Positions 6,327-11,765 of a DNA stretch of 39,896 nt are shown one piece after another. The position numbers and the translations under genes were made by a program. This stretch comes from a virus. The notes under the pieces were generated by a model. The model had not been told where the DNA came from and did not search any database. It was given only the letters and a program-made list of their open reading frames with translations. The stretch's first letter is position 1, and the number at the start of each line of letters is the position of its first letter. The stretch spans positions 1-39,896 of IMG/VR virus record IMGVR_UViG_3300005832_000027; one strand, given 5' to 3'.

Positions 6327-6898
6327 TTTGACTTTGGTAAAAGTGAATTTAAATAATCAAACATTTCTTCAACAATCTCTTTATTACAGCTTACAACCAG
6401 CTCCATATCTTGAATCGTTGAAATCATAAAGCATATCTCATCTTTATGAATTGTCTTTTTTGCAGCTTTTTTGCTTAATAGTCCTGACCTACACATCACC
6501 ACTAATTCATTATAAATATGTGAAACCACCCTCCTGTAATTATCTAATTTTTTCCCCAAGTCGGTATCTCCATAATATTCTTTTCGAAAATTATCTATCC
6601 AGCAATTACCATTTTCATCTTTCCATTTTCTTATAAAATTCATCGCTTCAAGTATTTCATTGGAAGCGAATCTTTCTTTGTATCTCATTATAATTAAAGC
6701 TTGGGTGTTTTTTTTCGAAGACTCAGCGGAAAACCATGAAAATATGGCCGCTGCACAAGCAGCAACCACTGTAATAGAATTAATAAATCTATCAAATATG
6801 TTTTCATTAAAATTACCACCCTGCGCCCATGTCGCAAGCAAAAAAAAAGTTATTAACGTTAATATTATTATTGATCTGTTTAGTCTTATGTTATTCAT
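6323..6898 (-). CDS. DUF4760-like membrane protein
   Basis: 191 aa. N-terminal pair of membrane helices (about residues 9-24 and 39-58, IIILTLITFFLLATW and VVAACAAAIFSWFSAE), followed by a helical cytosolic domain (FASNEILEAMNFIRKW, YRRVVSHIYNELVVMCRSGLLSKK). This arrangement matches DUF4760-type proteins, which occur in integrons and mobile elements and have no settled function. The gene is far more AT-rich than its neighbours, suggesting separate acquisition. It is the largest cargo gene of the array. Confidence 0.6.
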   Translation of the reverse strand: MNNIRLNRSIIILTLITFFLLATWAQGGNFNENIFDRFINSITVVAACAAAIFSWFSAESSKKNTQALIIMRYKERFASNEILEAMNFIRKWKDENGNCWIDNFRKEYYGDTDLGKKLDNYRRVVSHIYNELVVMCRSGLLSKKAAKKTIHKDEICFMISTIQDMELVVSCNKEIVEEMFDYLNSLLPKSK

Positions 6899-6949
6899 TG
6901 TATTTTTATTCCTTTCCTCCCGCGCTCTTATCCGTGGTTTACAAATTGA

Positions 6950-7108
6950 TTACAACGGACCGGCGGCTATGCGCAGTGCTGCTTTTGCAAAGCGGCATTG
7001 AGGCGCGCTGCCAGTTCCGCCATACCATTTTTCGATCTATTGATAATTGTTTCTTCACTCATCCACAGATTCAGCTCATCTTCCAGCGCCGCCGTATAAT
7101 CGTTGTTA
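6950..7108 (-). repeat. attC-like element
   Basis: Right arm GCGCATAGCCGCCGGTCCGTTGT on the minus strand; left arm near 7090-7108 with ACAACGATTATACGGCGGC. The right half is nearly the same as at 4063. The gene at 6967 ends inside it with a TAG in GCATAG. The full stem is interrupted, so it is less regular than the short elements. Confidence 0.5.
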
Positions 7109-7266
7109 GAAGCTGTATCCGGCGACTCATTAGTGTTCTGCCGGGACAATTCATCGCGTGCTTCGGTAAGAGCGTCGATACTCAACGAAAGTATCCGCAT
7201 AGTATCGTTCGGTGCGGTAGCGGTAAACTGTTTACCGATTTCTATTAATGTTTGTGAAGACTTCAA
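6967..7266 (-). CDS. 99-aa hypothetical protein
   Basis: Start TTG 7266, preceded by AGGAGTGTCTT. Helical with SIDALTEARDELSRQ, then SNNDYTAALEDELNLWM and ARLNAALQKQHCA. The YxAAL motif recurs in the genes at 3751 and 9446. The C-terminal ~45 residues are encoded by the attC-like element. Function unknown. Confidence 0.55.
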   Translation of the reverse strand: MKSSQTLIEIGKQFTATAPNDTMRILSLSIDALTEARDELSRQNTNESPDTASNNDYTAALEDELNLWMSEETIINRSKNGMAELAARLNAALQKQHCA

Positions 7267-7332
7267 AAGACACTCCTTTATTTATTGTTAAACCCGGCCT
7301 ATAATCGTGATCTCGCCGGATATTGATTCTAA

Positions 7333-7602
7333 CTACATGATATGTGAAATATATTTATATAGTGGTAGATTTTTTCTTTTGCAATATTGTATTGCAGTTT
7401 TCCAGTCTACACGGCTATCGTGTATTAATCCTGGATCATCTATTAACAGTAGAGCTTTTCCAACCAAAGAAAAATACGCCGAGCTTGAACCAGTGGGGTG
7501 TTTAGTCAGTTCTTTGGTTAATAAATCTTTATATTTCAGCGATTCTGTTCTCGCCGCTGTCCATGCTGCGTCTTCGACGTATACATTATGTGCTTTTTTC
7601 AT
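7333..7602 (-). CDS. 89-aa hypothetical protein
   Basis: ATG at 7602 with only a weak upstream purine run. Lys/Tyr-rich (KKAHNVYVEDAAWTAARTESLKYKDLL), with a hydrophobic KALLLIDDPGLI segment and the basic ending CKRKNLPLYKYISHIM. No known domain. Below its stop is a short CCGGC...GCCGG inverted repeat (about 7297-7319), which may be the first, degenerate cassette boundary of the array. Confidence 0.45.
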   Translation of the reverse strand: MKKAHNVYVEDAAWTAARTESLKYKDLLTKELTKHPTGSSSAYFSLVGKALLLIDDPGLIHDSRVDWKTAIQYCKRKNLPLYKYISHIM

Positions 7603-7660
7603 ACTAACAAATATATATCTATTTTAATAGTTATGCAATATTTAATTTTATTTAATTTCA

Positions 7661-7730
7661 GATCCCTCTCGTGCCCGCCATCTGGTCCACCTTTCGGGAT
7701 GTTCCTTATCGAGGCGGGGTGAGAGGGATG
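7661..7730. repeat. Long inverted repeat, probable structured RNA
   Basis: ATCCCTCTCGTGCCCGCC (7662-7679) pairs with GGCGGGGTGAGAGGGAT (7713-7729) over about 15 positions with a 33-nt loop. No T-tract follows on either strand, so it is not a simple terminator. It follows the zinc-finger gene at 7732 and lies in the same frame as that gene, whose reading frame continues 27 codons beyond the stop. Confidence 0.5.
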
Positions 7731-7731
7731 A

Positions 7732-7896
7732 TTATTCTCCGTGGTACGTTTCATCTTGGTTCCTGAATCTATTCAGCTCATGGCAGCTTTCCAGGTGCTC
7801 TTCCATCTCCTCCCGAGGTATTCGTCGGCCACAGTACCCGCAGGCGCAGGAGGGGTGAGAGGCTAAGTGGGCTTCTGTTTCTTTTCCGTAGTTCAT
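7732..7896 (-). CDS. 54-aa C2HC-type zinc-finger protein
   Basis: ATG at 7896, six nt after the stop of the gene above. Residues 17-39 read C-A-C-G-Y-C ... H-L-E-S-C-H, a compact finger with CxCxxC and HxxxCH ligands. Small finger proteins like this are frequent in phage early operons, where they bind nucleic acid or host factors. Past the TAA the same frame continues with HPERWTRWRARE before a second TAA, so the ancestral protein may have been about 82 residues. Confidence 0.65.
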   Translation of the reverse strand: MNYGKETEAHLASHPSCACGYCGRRIPREEMEEHLESCHELNRFRNQDETYHGE

Positions 7897-7900
7897 GGGA

Positions 7901-8389
7901 TTACCTATTCAATATTTCTATTCCCAATTGATAGAATTCCTCTTTGGGGCGTTCGTTTTCCATCATTGAAAATATGTTACTACAAAATATCTGCGTCGCT
8001 TTTTTATCAACAAGTGTTGATGATGTCTGGTAATATTTTGTTTTCATGAGGTATTCGTGAAGTAGGGGATCAATCCATTTATACCGGTATTCGGAATTGG
8101 CTTTGACGAAATTATAAACCTCATCATATTTACCAAAAGGAATTGTGTCCCATGAATAAGAGAAAACGACATTAATTAACTTAAAGATTTCAGATACCGG
8201 AATATTATTATTCGTGCCAATAAAGTGCAGCTTTTTTGTCCATTCGTTGAATTTTTTATGTACTGGATCTTCCTTGATTTTTAAATGAACTCGCGGATCT
8301 TCAGGATCGTTCTCACCAAACAGGCTTTCAATGGTATCATAATCTCTGATATTATCGGGTAATCTTCCGTGTTTAGTGTACGTCGGCAT
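7901..8389 (-). CDS. 162-aa hypothetical protein, replication neighbourhood
   Basis: Overlaps the 3' end of the replication gene by 17 nt, so it is probably translationally coupled. Helical and charged, with many Lys and Tyr (KFNEWTKKLHFIGTNNNIPVSEIFKLINVVF). No Walker motif, so it is not an ATPase helicase loader of the DnaC type. Its place suggests a helper in replication, but no family is recognised. Confidence 0.6.
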   Translation of the reverse strand: MPTYTKHGRLPDNIRDYDTIESLFGENDPEDPRVHLKIKEDPVHKKFNEWTKKLHFIGTNNNIPVSEIFKLINVVFSYSWDTIPFGKYDEVYNFVKANSEYRYKWIDPLLHEYLMKTKYYQTSSTLVDKKATQIFCSNIFSMMENERPKEEFYQLGIEILNR

Positions 8390-9101
8390 TTTTCTTTCTC
8401 TCTTCCTCTTCGGCTATGTAATCTTTCTTCCAGTTCTCAAAGCTGTCATCGCGCTCTTCACCAACCACTTCCGGGGGCTCGTCCATCCACCGACACTGAT
8501 TGAGGTATGTGGAAGGGTGGGGGATGTACTGCCCTCCGTCTTTGATCCATTGCTCGGAGTATTTCTGCCATGACAGGGCTTTGAGGATGAGCTCTATCGT
8601 TTCTTCAGGTGCCTCTATTTTGTTCCATATCTTTTCAGCAGCACCTTTTCCAACCTTCTTTGGGTATGCGCTCCAGAAGGTGTCAAATACCTTCTCCCCC
8701 TGTACCCCCTCTTCTTTTATATCTTTAATATCATTTCTAGTTTCATCTTCAGTATGATTTGCTGATGATTTGCGTATGATTTGCGTATGATTACCGTATG
8801 ATTTCTTTTTTCTACCTGAAATACCTGGGTGACTCTTTGATTCACAATAACTTACACGCCTTTCTATCTCTTCCATCATTCTCTCGTTGTAATAAAGACC
8901 ATTTGAATCCTGTTTAAATTTCTTCCAAACAGGGGAATCATATGATTTCAATATTTGAAATAACTCTTCCTTAGTGAATATTCCTTCCTGGTGTTGTGAA
9001 CAGAGGGCTCGTATATATTGACCTACCTGTTCATCGGATAATCTAGATGTTCCAGTTAAAAAATCTGAGGTATAAAATAGAACTGCTGGATCTCGTGCCA
9101 T
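8373..9101 (-). CDS. Phage replication protein, DUF1376 N-terminal domain
   Basis: 242 aa. Residues 1-60 (DPAVLFYTSDFLTGTSRLSDEQVGQYIRAL...) match DUF1376, a winged-helix-like domain of phage replication initiators. A variable linker rich in Asn/His follows. Residues ~135-215 (FDTFWSAYPKKVGKGAAEKIWNKI... YIPHPSTYLNQCRW) match the C-terminal part found in lambda O/DnaD-like proteins. It would recognise the origin and recruit the host helicase. The linker DNA holds four near-copies of TATGATTTGC (8752-8803), a possible origin-type iteron set inside the gene, as in lambda O. Starts directly after the stop of the gene above. Confidence 0.8.
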   Translation of the reverse strand: MARDPAVLFYTSDFLTGTSRLSDEQVGQYIRALCSQHQEGIFTKEELFQILKSYDSPVWKKFKQDSNGLYYNERMMEEIERRVSYCESKSHPGISGRKKKSYGNHTQIIRKSSANHTEDETRNDIKDIKEEGVQGEKVFDTFWSAYPKKVGKGAAEKIWNKIEAPEETIELILKALSWQKYSEQWIKDGGQYIPHPSTYLNQCRWMDEPPEVVGEERDDSFENWKKDYIAEEEERKKNADVH

Positions 9102-9278
9102 TTATTTATCGACCTGAAATAAATAATCTTCATCTTTAATTTCAACTTCTTCTTCCATAAATTCTATCATAAGTGGACGATCTTCAAAAACATCAATTTG
9201 TTCCAATGGCACTTTATGGATTTTTGAAAGGAGGGTTTTAACGTCGAGGAGAGTATACAGAAGTCTAGTCCGCGGCAT
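9102..9278 (-). CDS. 58-aa acidic protein
   Basis: ATG at 9278 after AAGGAGGCGCC, an excellent ribosome site; its TAA is immediately followed by the ATG of the replication gene. Basic N-terminus (MPRTRLLYTLLDVKTLLSK), then an acidic tail (FMEEEVEIKDEDY). No family recognised; the position suggests a translational partner of the replication protein. Confidence 0.6.
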   Translation of the reverse strand: MPRTRLLYTLLDVKTLLSKIHKVPLEQIDVFEDRPLMIEFMEEEVEIKDEDYLFQVDK

Positions 9279-9445
9279 GGCGCCTCCTTATATAAAAAGC
9301 CCCCCGGCTGTCTTGGTGATGACCCGCGAAGATATACACCTAAACGCCGCTCCGTGGAGGATCGGTTGCCGAGGGAGTTATTTTCTTAAACTGGTTTCGC
9401 GAGCCATACCCCTAATATACGATATTTCGGGAAGAAGAGGGGGGA
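9279..9445 (-). promoter_or_regulatory. Leader with promoter-like and attenuator-like sequences
   Basis: This 167-bp gap holds, on the minus strand, CGTATATTAGGGGTATG (9406-9422), which closely resembles the -10 region of the early promoter at 10889. Nearer the gene at 9278 lies AGCCGGGGGGCTTTTT, a short hairpin with a T-run. There is no good -35, so promoter activity is tentative. Confidence 0.35.
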
Positions 9446-9694
9446 TTATTTTCCGTATTTCTTATTCAGGCGCACGATGCGCTTAACCAGGACATCGATA
9501 TCTTCTTTAAACAGGAGCCCGTGCGGCTGGCGATTCAGCTTTTCACGTAGCGCAGCGGTGTAGGTGGGTTGTGGTTTTCCTCCATCAGACCAAAACGAAC
9601 ACTCAGATGCCATGCCAAAATTTCCCCGTGCTTTATAACCTGGACAATCCCTATCTTTCCTCTCGTGTATACACTCGAAATGAAATCTACTCAT
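9446..9694 (-). CDS. 82-aa Cys/His protein
   Basis: ATG at 9694, preceded by AGGAGGTAAAT. N-terminal FECIHERKDRDCPGY and later ECSFWSDGG give a CxxH...C...C arrangement that could bind a metal. C-terminal half helical with YTAALREKLNRQ, the same YxAAL motif seen in two cassette genes, and a basic end (RLNKKYGK). Function unknown. Confidence 0.6.
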   Translation of the reverse strand: MSRFHFECIHERKDRDCPGYKARGNFGMASECSFWSDGGKPQPTYTAALREKLNRQPHGLLFKEDIDVLVKRIVRLNKKYGK

Positions 9695-9703
9695 ATTTAC
9701 CTC

Positions 9704-9877
9704 CTATTTATATTTCAGCCAATCACTCATTTCCGGGCAGTGGTGGTTCTCATCATCTCTGACGTTTTCCAAGCAAAACGGGCATGTGTATTGATGTTTT
9801 CCTAAATTGATGAGAATAAGCATTACGACGCACCCTACCACACAAAGCCCGAAATATACTATCAGAACCTCAATCAA
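9704..9877 (-). CDS. 57-aa membrane protein with zinc ribbon tail
   Basis: Start TTG 9877, six nt after GAGGAGG, overlapping the stop of the gene above. One transmembrane helix (residues 2-24, VLIVYFGLCVVGCVVMLILI), then YTCPFC and HHC, a CxxC...HxC metal site on the cytosolic side. No named family. It is too short for ordinary gene finders, but the ribosome site and composition support it. Confidence 0.6.
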   Translation of the reverse strand: MIEVLIVYFGLCVVGCVVMLILINLGKHQYTCPFCLENVRDDENHHCPEMSDWLKYK

Positions 9878-10187
9878 CGAATACCTCCTCGAAAGAAATT
9901 ATATTCGTTCCATCGAGCACGCAGGGCTTAAGTGTGTGCCGGATAGTAAGAGGCGTCTTCGAAGTAACTTCTGAAACGATAAAGACAGACCCGATTCCAT
10001 GCTCGATTTTGAAGCACCCCTTAGCCGCGGCTACCACATATTTGCGGAGCGTAAAATTGTAACTGTTTTGATGCCTCCCGCTGCAACCCTCAATCAGAAG
10101 ACCTACGCGGTAAAAGTGGGACATGATGCTCGGCTCTATGTGCTCCTCCAAGCTAACAGAATTTGTACTGACGATATGATCTATCAC
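9870..10187 (-). CDS. 105-aa hypothetical protein
   Basis: ATG at 10187 overlaps the stop of the gene above (ATGA). Mixed alpha/beta, with repeated hydrophobic strands (VGLLIEGCSG, YVVAAAKGCFKIEHGIGSVFIVSEV, TPLTIRHTLKPCVLDG). No known motif. The end of the gene supplies the ribosome site of the TTG-started membrane protein below. Confidence 0.55.
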   Translation of the reverse strand: MIDHIVSTNSVSLEEHIEPSIMSHFYRVGLLIEGCSGRHQNSYNFTLRKYVVAAAKGCFKIEHGIGSVFIVSEVTSKTPLTIRHTLKPCVLDGTNIISFEEVFVD

Positions 10188-10333
10188 TTTTCCTCCTCGG
10201 TTGGTTGTTTTTGAAGCATTTTCCGTATTTCCCGTATTTTAACCATCTGCCGGGCGGTATCCGGGTCCAGATTTCGACGGGACTTCCGGCCCCCCTTGCG
10301 CCCCATTTCTGAAGGTGTCCATTTATCTGCCAT
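10184..10333 (-). CDS. 49-aa basic KGGRKS protein
   Basis: I start it at ATG 10333 (MADKWTPSEMGRKGGRKSRRN) after GGAAGAAAGAAAATT; the frame to 10378 adds a less convincing N-terminus. The GRKGGRKS motif followed by a charged helix resembles small DNA-binding-like proteins with a KGG repeat. ATGA overlap with the gene below. Possibly an early regulator; not proven. Confidence 0.5.
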   Translation of the reverse strand: MADKWTPSEMGRKGGRKSRRNLDPDTARQMVKIREIRKMLQKQPTEEEK

Positions 10334-10403
10334 AATTTTCTTTCTTCCTATCCTCATAGCCGGTGTTTCCGGCGCCATCGTGGAGGCTGCTGATAGGGGA
10401 CAT

Positions 10404-10426
10404 CCCCGGATCGCCGGGGCTCGGTG
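10404..10426. repeat. Hairpin repeat, copy 1
   Basis: CCCCGG-ATCG-CCGGGG followed by CTCGGTG. It is identical over 23 bp to 10666-10688. It lies just after the stop of the 72-aa gene on the minus strand. A GC-rich tetraloop hairpin without a T-tract: more likely an mRNA-stabilising or processing element than a terminator. Confidence 0.6.
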
Positions 10427-10432
10427 TAAAGA

Positions 10433-10651
10433 TTATTTCGCTTGCGCGATGATATAATTTTCATCCCCACGTGCAATACGCAAATTATTGACTGCCTGAT
10501 CTAATGGATCAATGGAGCTATTTAACAGGGGTTCTCCCCGTATTTTCCCATCATATTCTATATCCCCATTTGTTCCGATGGTTGTACAATACCAACCATC
10601 CGTCCTTACTGTTCGCTCCACAATGATGGCTAAAATTTCATCCTGTTTCAT
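10433..10651 (-). CDS. 72-aa hypothetical protein
   Basis: ATG at 10651, five nt after AGGAGGAAACC. An N-terminal helix (QDEILAIIVERTV), then a WYCTTIGTNGDIEYDG beta segment, and a helix LDQAVNNLRIARGDEN. No family recognised. It is bracketed by the two identical 23-bp hairpins. Confidence 0.55.
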   Translation of the reverse strand: MKQDEILAIIVERTVRTDGWYCTTIGTNGDIEYDGKIRGEPLLNSSIDPLDQAVNNLRIARGDENYIIAQAK

Positions 10652-10665
10652 GGTTTCCTCCTATG

Positions 10666-10688
10666 CCCCGGATCGCCGGGGCTCGGTG
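10666..10688. repeat. Hairpin repeat, copy 2
   Basis: Exact second copy of the 23-bp hairpin at 10404, here between the stop of the 52-aa gene and the ribosome site of the 72-aa gene. Confidence 0.6.
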
Positions 10689-10847
10689 CTATGCTATCTG
10701 TACAATTTTGTCAGTGTAGTGCTCTGCCGAGCATGTTCTTTTGTTTTTGCTCCATGCAAGATTTTTTTGCATACGCATTTCCGCAGCCTCTCTCGTGTGG
10801 TGGCGCGATAGGACTTTTCCGCTATTAGATCTTATTTCGTATCTCAT
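10689..10847 (-). CDS. 52-aa basic protein, first gene of the leftward operon
   Basis: I take ATG 10847 (MRYEIRSNSGKVLSRHHTREAAEMRM), which follows GAGGAGGAAAA; the longer frame to 10937 would start upstream of the promoter at 10889. Two beta strands then an Ala/Glu/Met helix and a basic segment (WSKNKRT). Possibly DNA-binding; no named family. Confidence 0.55.
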   Translation of the reverse strand: MRYEIRSNSGKVLSRHHTREAAEMRMQKNLAWSKNKRTCSAEHYTDKIVQIA

Positions 10848-10888
10848 TTTTCCTCCTCGGTTGATTGTTGGTTCGTCTTCATACCTAT

Positions 10889-10917
10889 AATATACAACGT
10901 AAGCGGTTACGATGCAA
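10889..10917 (-). promoter_or_regulatory. Leftward early promoter
   Basis: On the minus strand TTGCAT, 17 bp, TATATT, a good sigma70 arrangement. The transcript would begin about 10880 and cover the leftward genes starting with 10847. The spacer is filled by a palindrome (10898-10911). Confidence 0.6.
10898..10911. promoter_or_regulatory. Operator-like palindrome in the early promoter spacer
   Basis: CGTAA-GCGG-TTACG: two perfect 5-bp arms lying between the -35 and -10 boxes, where a bound dimer would block RNA polymerase. Confidence 0.4.
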
Positions 10918-10945
10918 GACATAGTTAACAACCCCAAAACAAAGC

Positions 10946-10964
10946 GTATTCTATCCCAGAATAC
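10946..10964. promoter_or_regulatory. Palindrome between the divergent promoters
   Basis: GTATTCT-ATCCC-AGAATAC: perfect 7-bp arms with a 5-bp centre, the size of a helix-turn-helix dimer site. It lies midway between the two promoters. Its sequence differs from the 10898 palindrome, so a second factor may bind. Confidence 0.45.
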
Positions 10965-10979
10965 AGAAAGATCACCCTA

Positions 10980-11074
10980 ATGTTGATAAAATGTTAAATA
11001 TATGTTGATAACTATTGACTTTTGTCGCGGTCACGATTAATATTTACTGATAGAGAGGGGATATATGTTGATAA
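10980..11074 (+). repeat. Three copies of ATGTTGATAA around the late promoter
   Basis: Copies at 10980-10989, 11002-11011 and 11065-11074. Two stand immediately upstream of the -35 box, 22 bp (two helix turns) apart; the third covers the start codon of the first late gene. Suggests binding of an activator or repressor to the late control region. Confidence 0.45.
11015..11043 (+). promoter_or_regulatory. Rightward late promoter
   Basis: TTGACT, 17 bp, TAATAT: near-consensus sigma70 promoter. Start expected about 11050, just ahead of the ribosome site (AGAGGGG) of the 76-aa gene and the terminase genes. The structural operon to 32607 has no other obvious promoter. Confidence 0.7.
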
Positions 11075-11295
11075 TATGTGCATTAATTGTTGGTATCTCT
11101 CTCCTGAACACCGCCGGTATCGCATACCTCATATCCCGGCAGATCAAACCTCGGCAAGCACACACACCAGAAATGCCAAAACCGAAAGACCAGTCCAACA
11201 ACAACGTCATCTACCTCACCCCCGACCATGAGGACAGAGTAGTCGCAAAACTCGCCGACCATAAAGGTGAACAACCCTATCAGGATATCTGGTAA
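11065..11295 (+). CDS. 76-aa single-span membrane protein
   Basis: ATG at 11065 after GAGGGGATAT. An N-terminal hydrophobic helix (residues 1-24, LIICALIVGISLLNTAGIAYLI) is followed by a polar Pro/Gln/Asn tail ending HKGEQPYQDIW. The topology fits a type of small phage membrane protein found near terminase genes; a lysis role (i-spanin-like) is possible but the tail lacks a clear coiled coil. Stop overlaps the start of the small terminase gene. Confidence 0.55.
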   Translation: MLIICALIVGISLLNTAGIAYLISRQIKPRQAHTPEMPKPKDQSNNNVIYLTPDHEDRVVAKLADHKGEQPYQDIW

Positions 11296-11765
11296 TGACT
11301 GCAGGACGACCTACCGGTTATTCTCAAGCATATCATTGTGATAAAGCGTTTAAACTCGCTCTTCTCGGGTGCACCGACAAAGAAATTGCTGAACTCCTGG
11401 AAATAGCAGAATCCACACTTAACAATTGGAAATTAAAACACCCTGAATTCGTGGAGTCCCTAAAAAAGGGGAAGGAAGACGCCGACTCAAATGTTGCCGA
11501 CAGGCTCTATCAGCGCGCCATGGGATATGAGCATGATGATGTTGATATTAGAGTTTGTGGCAAGGCGATCATACAAACAAAGATCCGCAAATATTACCCC
11601 CCTGACCCTGTTGCAGCAATATTCTGGTTAAAAAATCGTCGGCGCAGTGACTGGAAAGACAAGTCGGAGGTTGGCATTTCTGCGATTGAGCCGATAATCC
11701 TGCAGGATGAAGACGGGAACAAAATGGCGGAACTTGGATTCAGGAAGAAGGCCGGCAGTGCCTGA
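11295..11765 (+). CDS. terS: Terminase small subunit
   Basis: 156 aa. Starts MTAGRPTGYS, then an HTH region (AFKLALLGCTDKEIAELLEIAESTLNNWKLKHPEF), the hallmark of small terminases that recognise the packaging site, and a helical oligomerisation part with DRLYQRAMGYEH and KYYPPDPVAAIFWLKNR, a conserved stretch in this family. Followed directly by the large subunit with overlapping ends. It would bind pac/cos DNA and load the motor on the portal. Confidence 0.85.
   Translation: MTAGRPTGYSQAYHCDKAFKLALLGCTDKEIAELLEIAESTLNNWKLKHPEFVESLKKGKEDADSNVADRLYQRAMGYEHDDVDIRVCGKAIIQTKIRKYYPPDPVAAIFWLKNRRRSDWKDKSEVGISAIEPIILQDEDGNKMAELGFRKKAGSA

Noticed and set aside
2310-7108. Diversity-generating retroelement or retron as the source of the repeats
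   Set aside because: No reverse transcriptase motif is found in any frame, and there is no template/variable repeat pair with adenine-biased differences.
7661-7730. tRNA gene at the long inverted repeat
   Set aside because: There is no T-arm GTTCRA, no anticodon arm and no CCA end; only one long stem.
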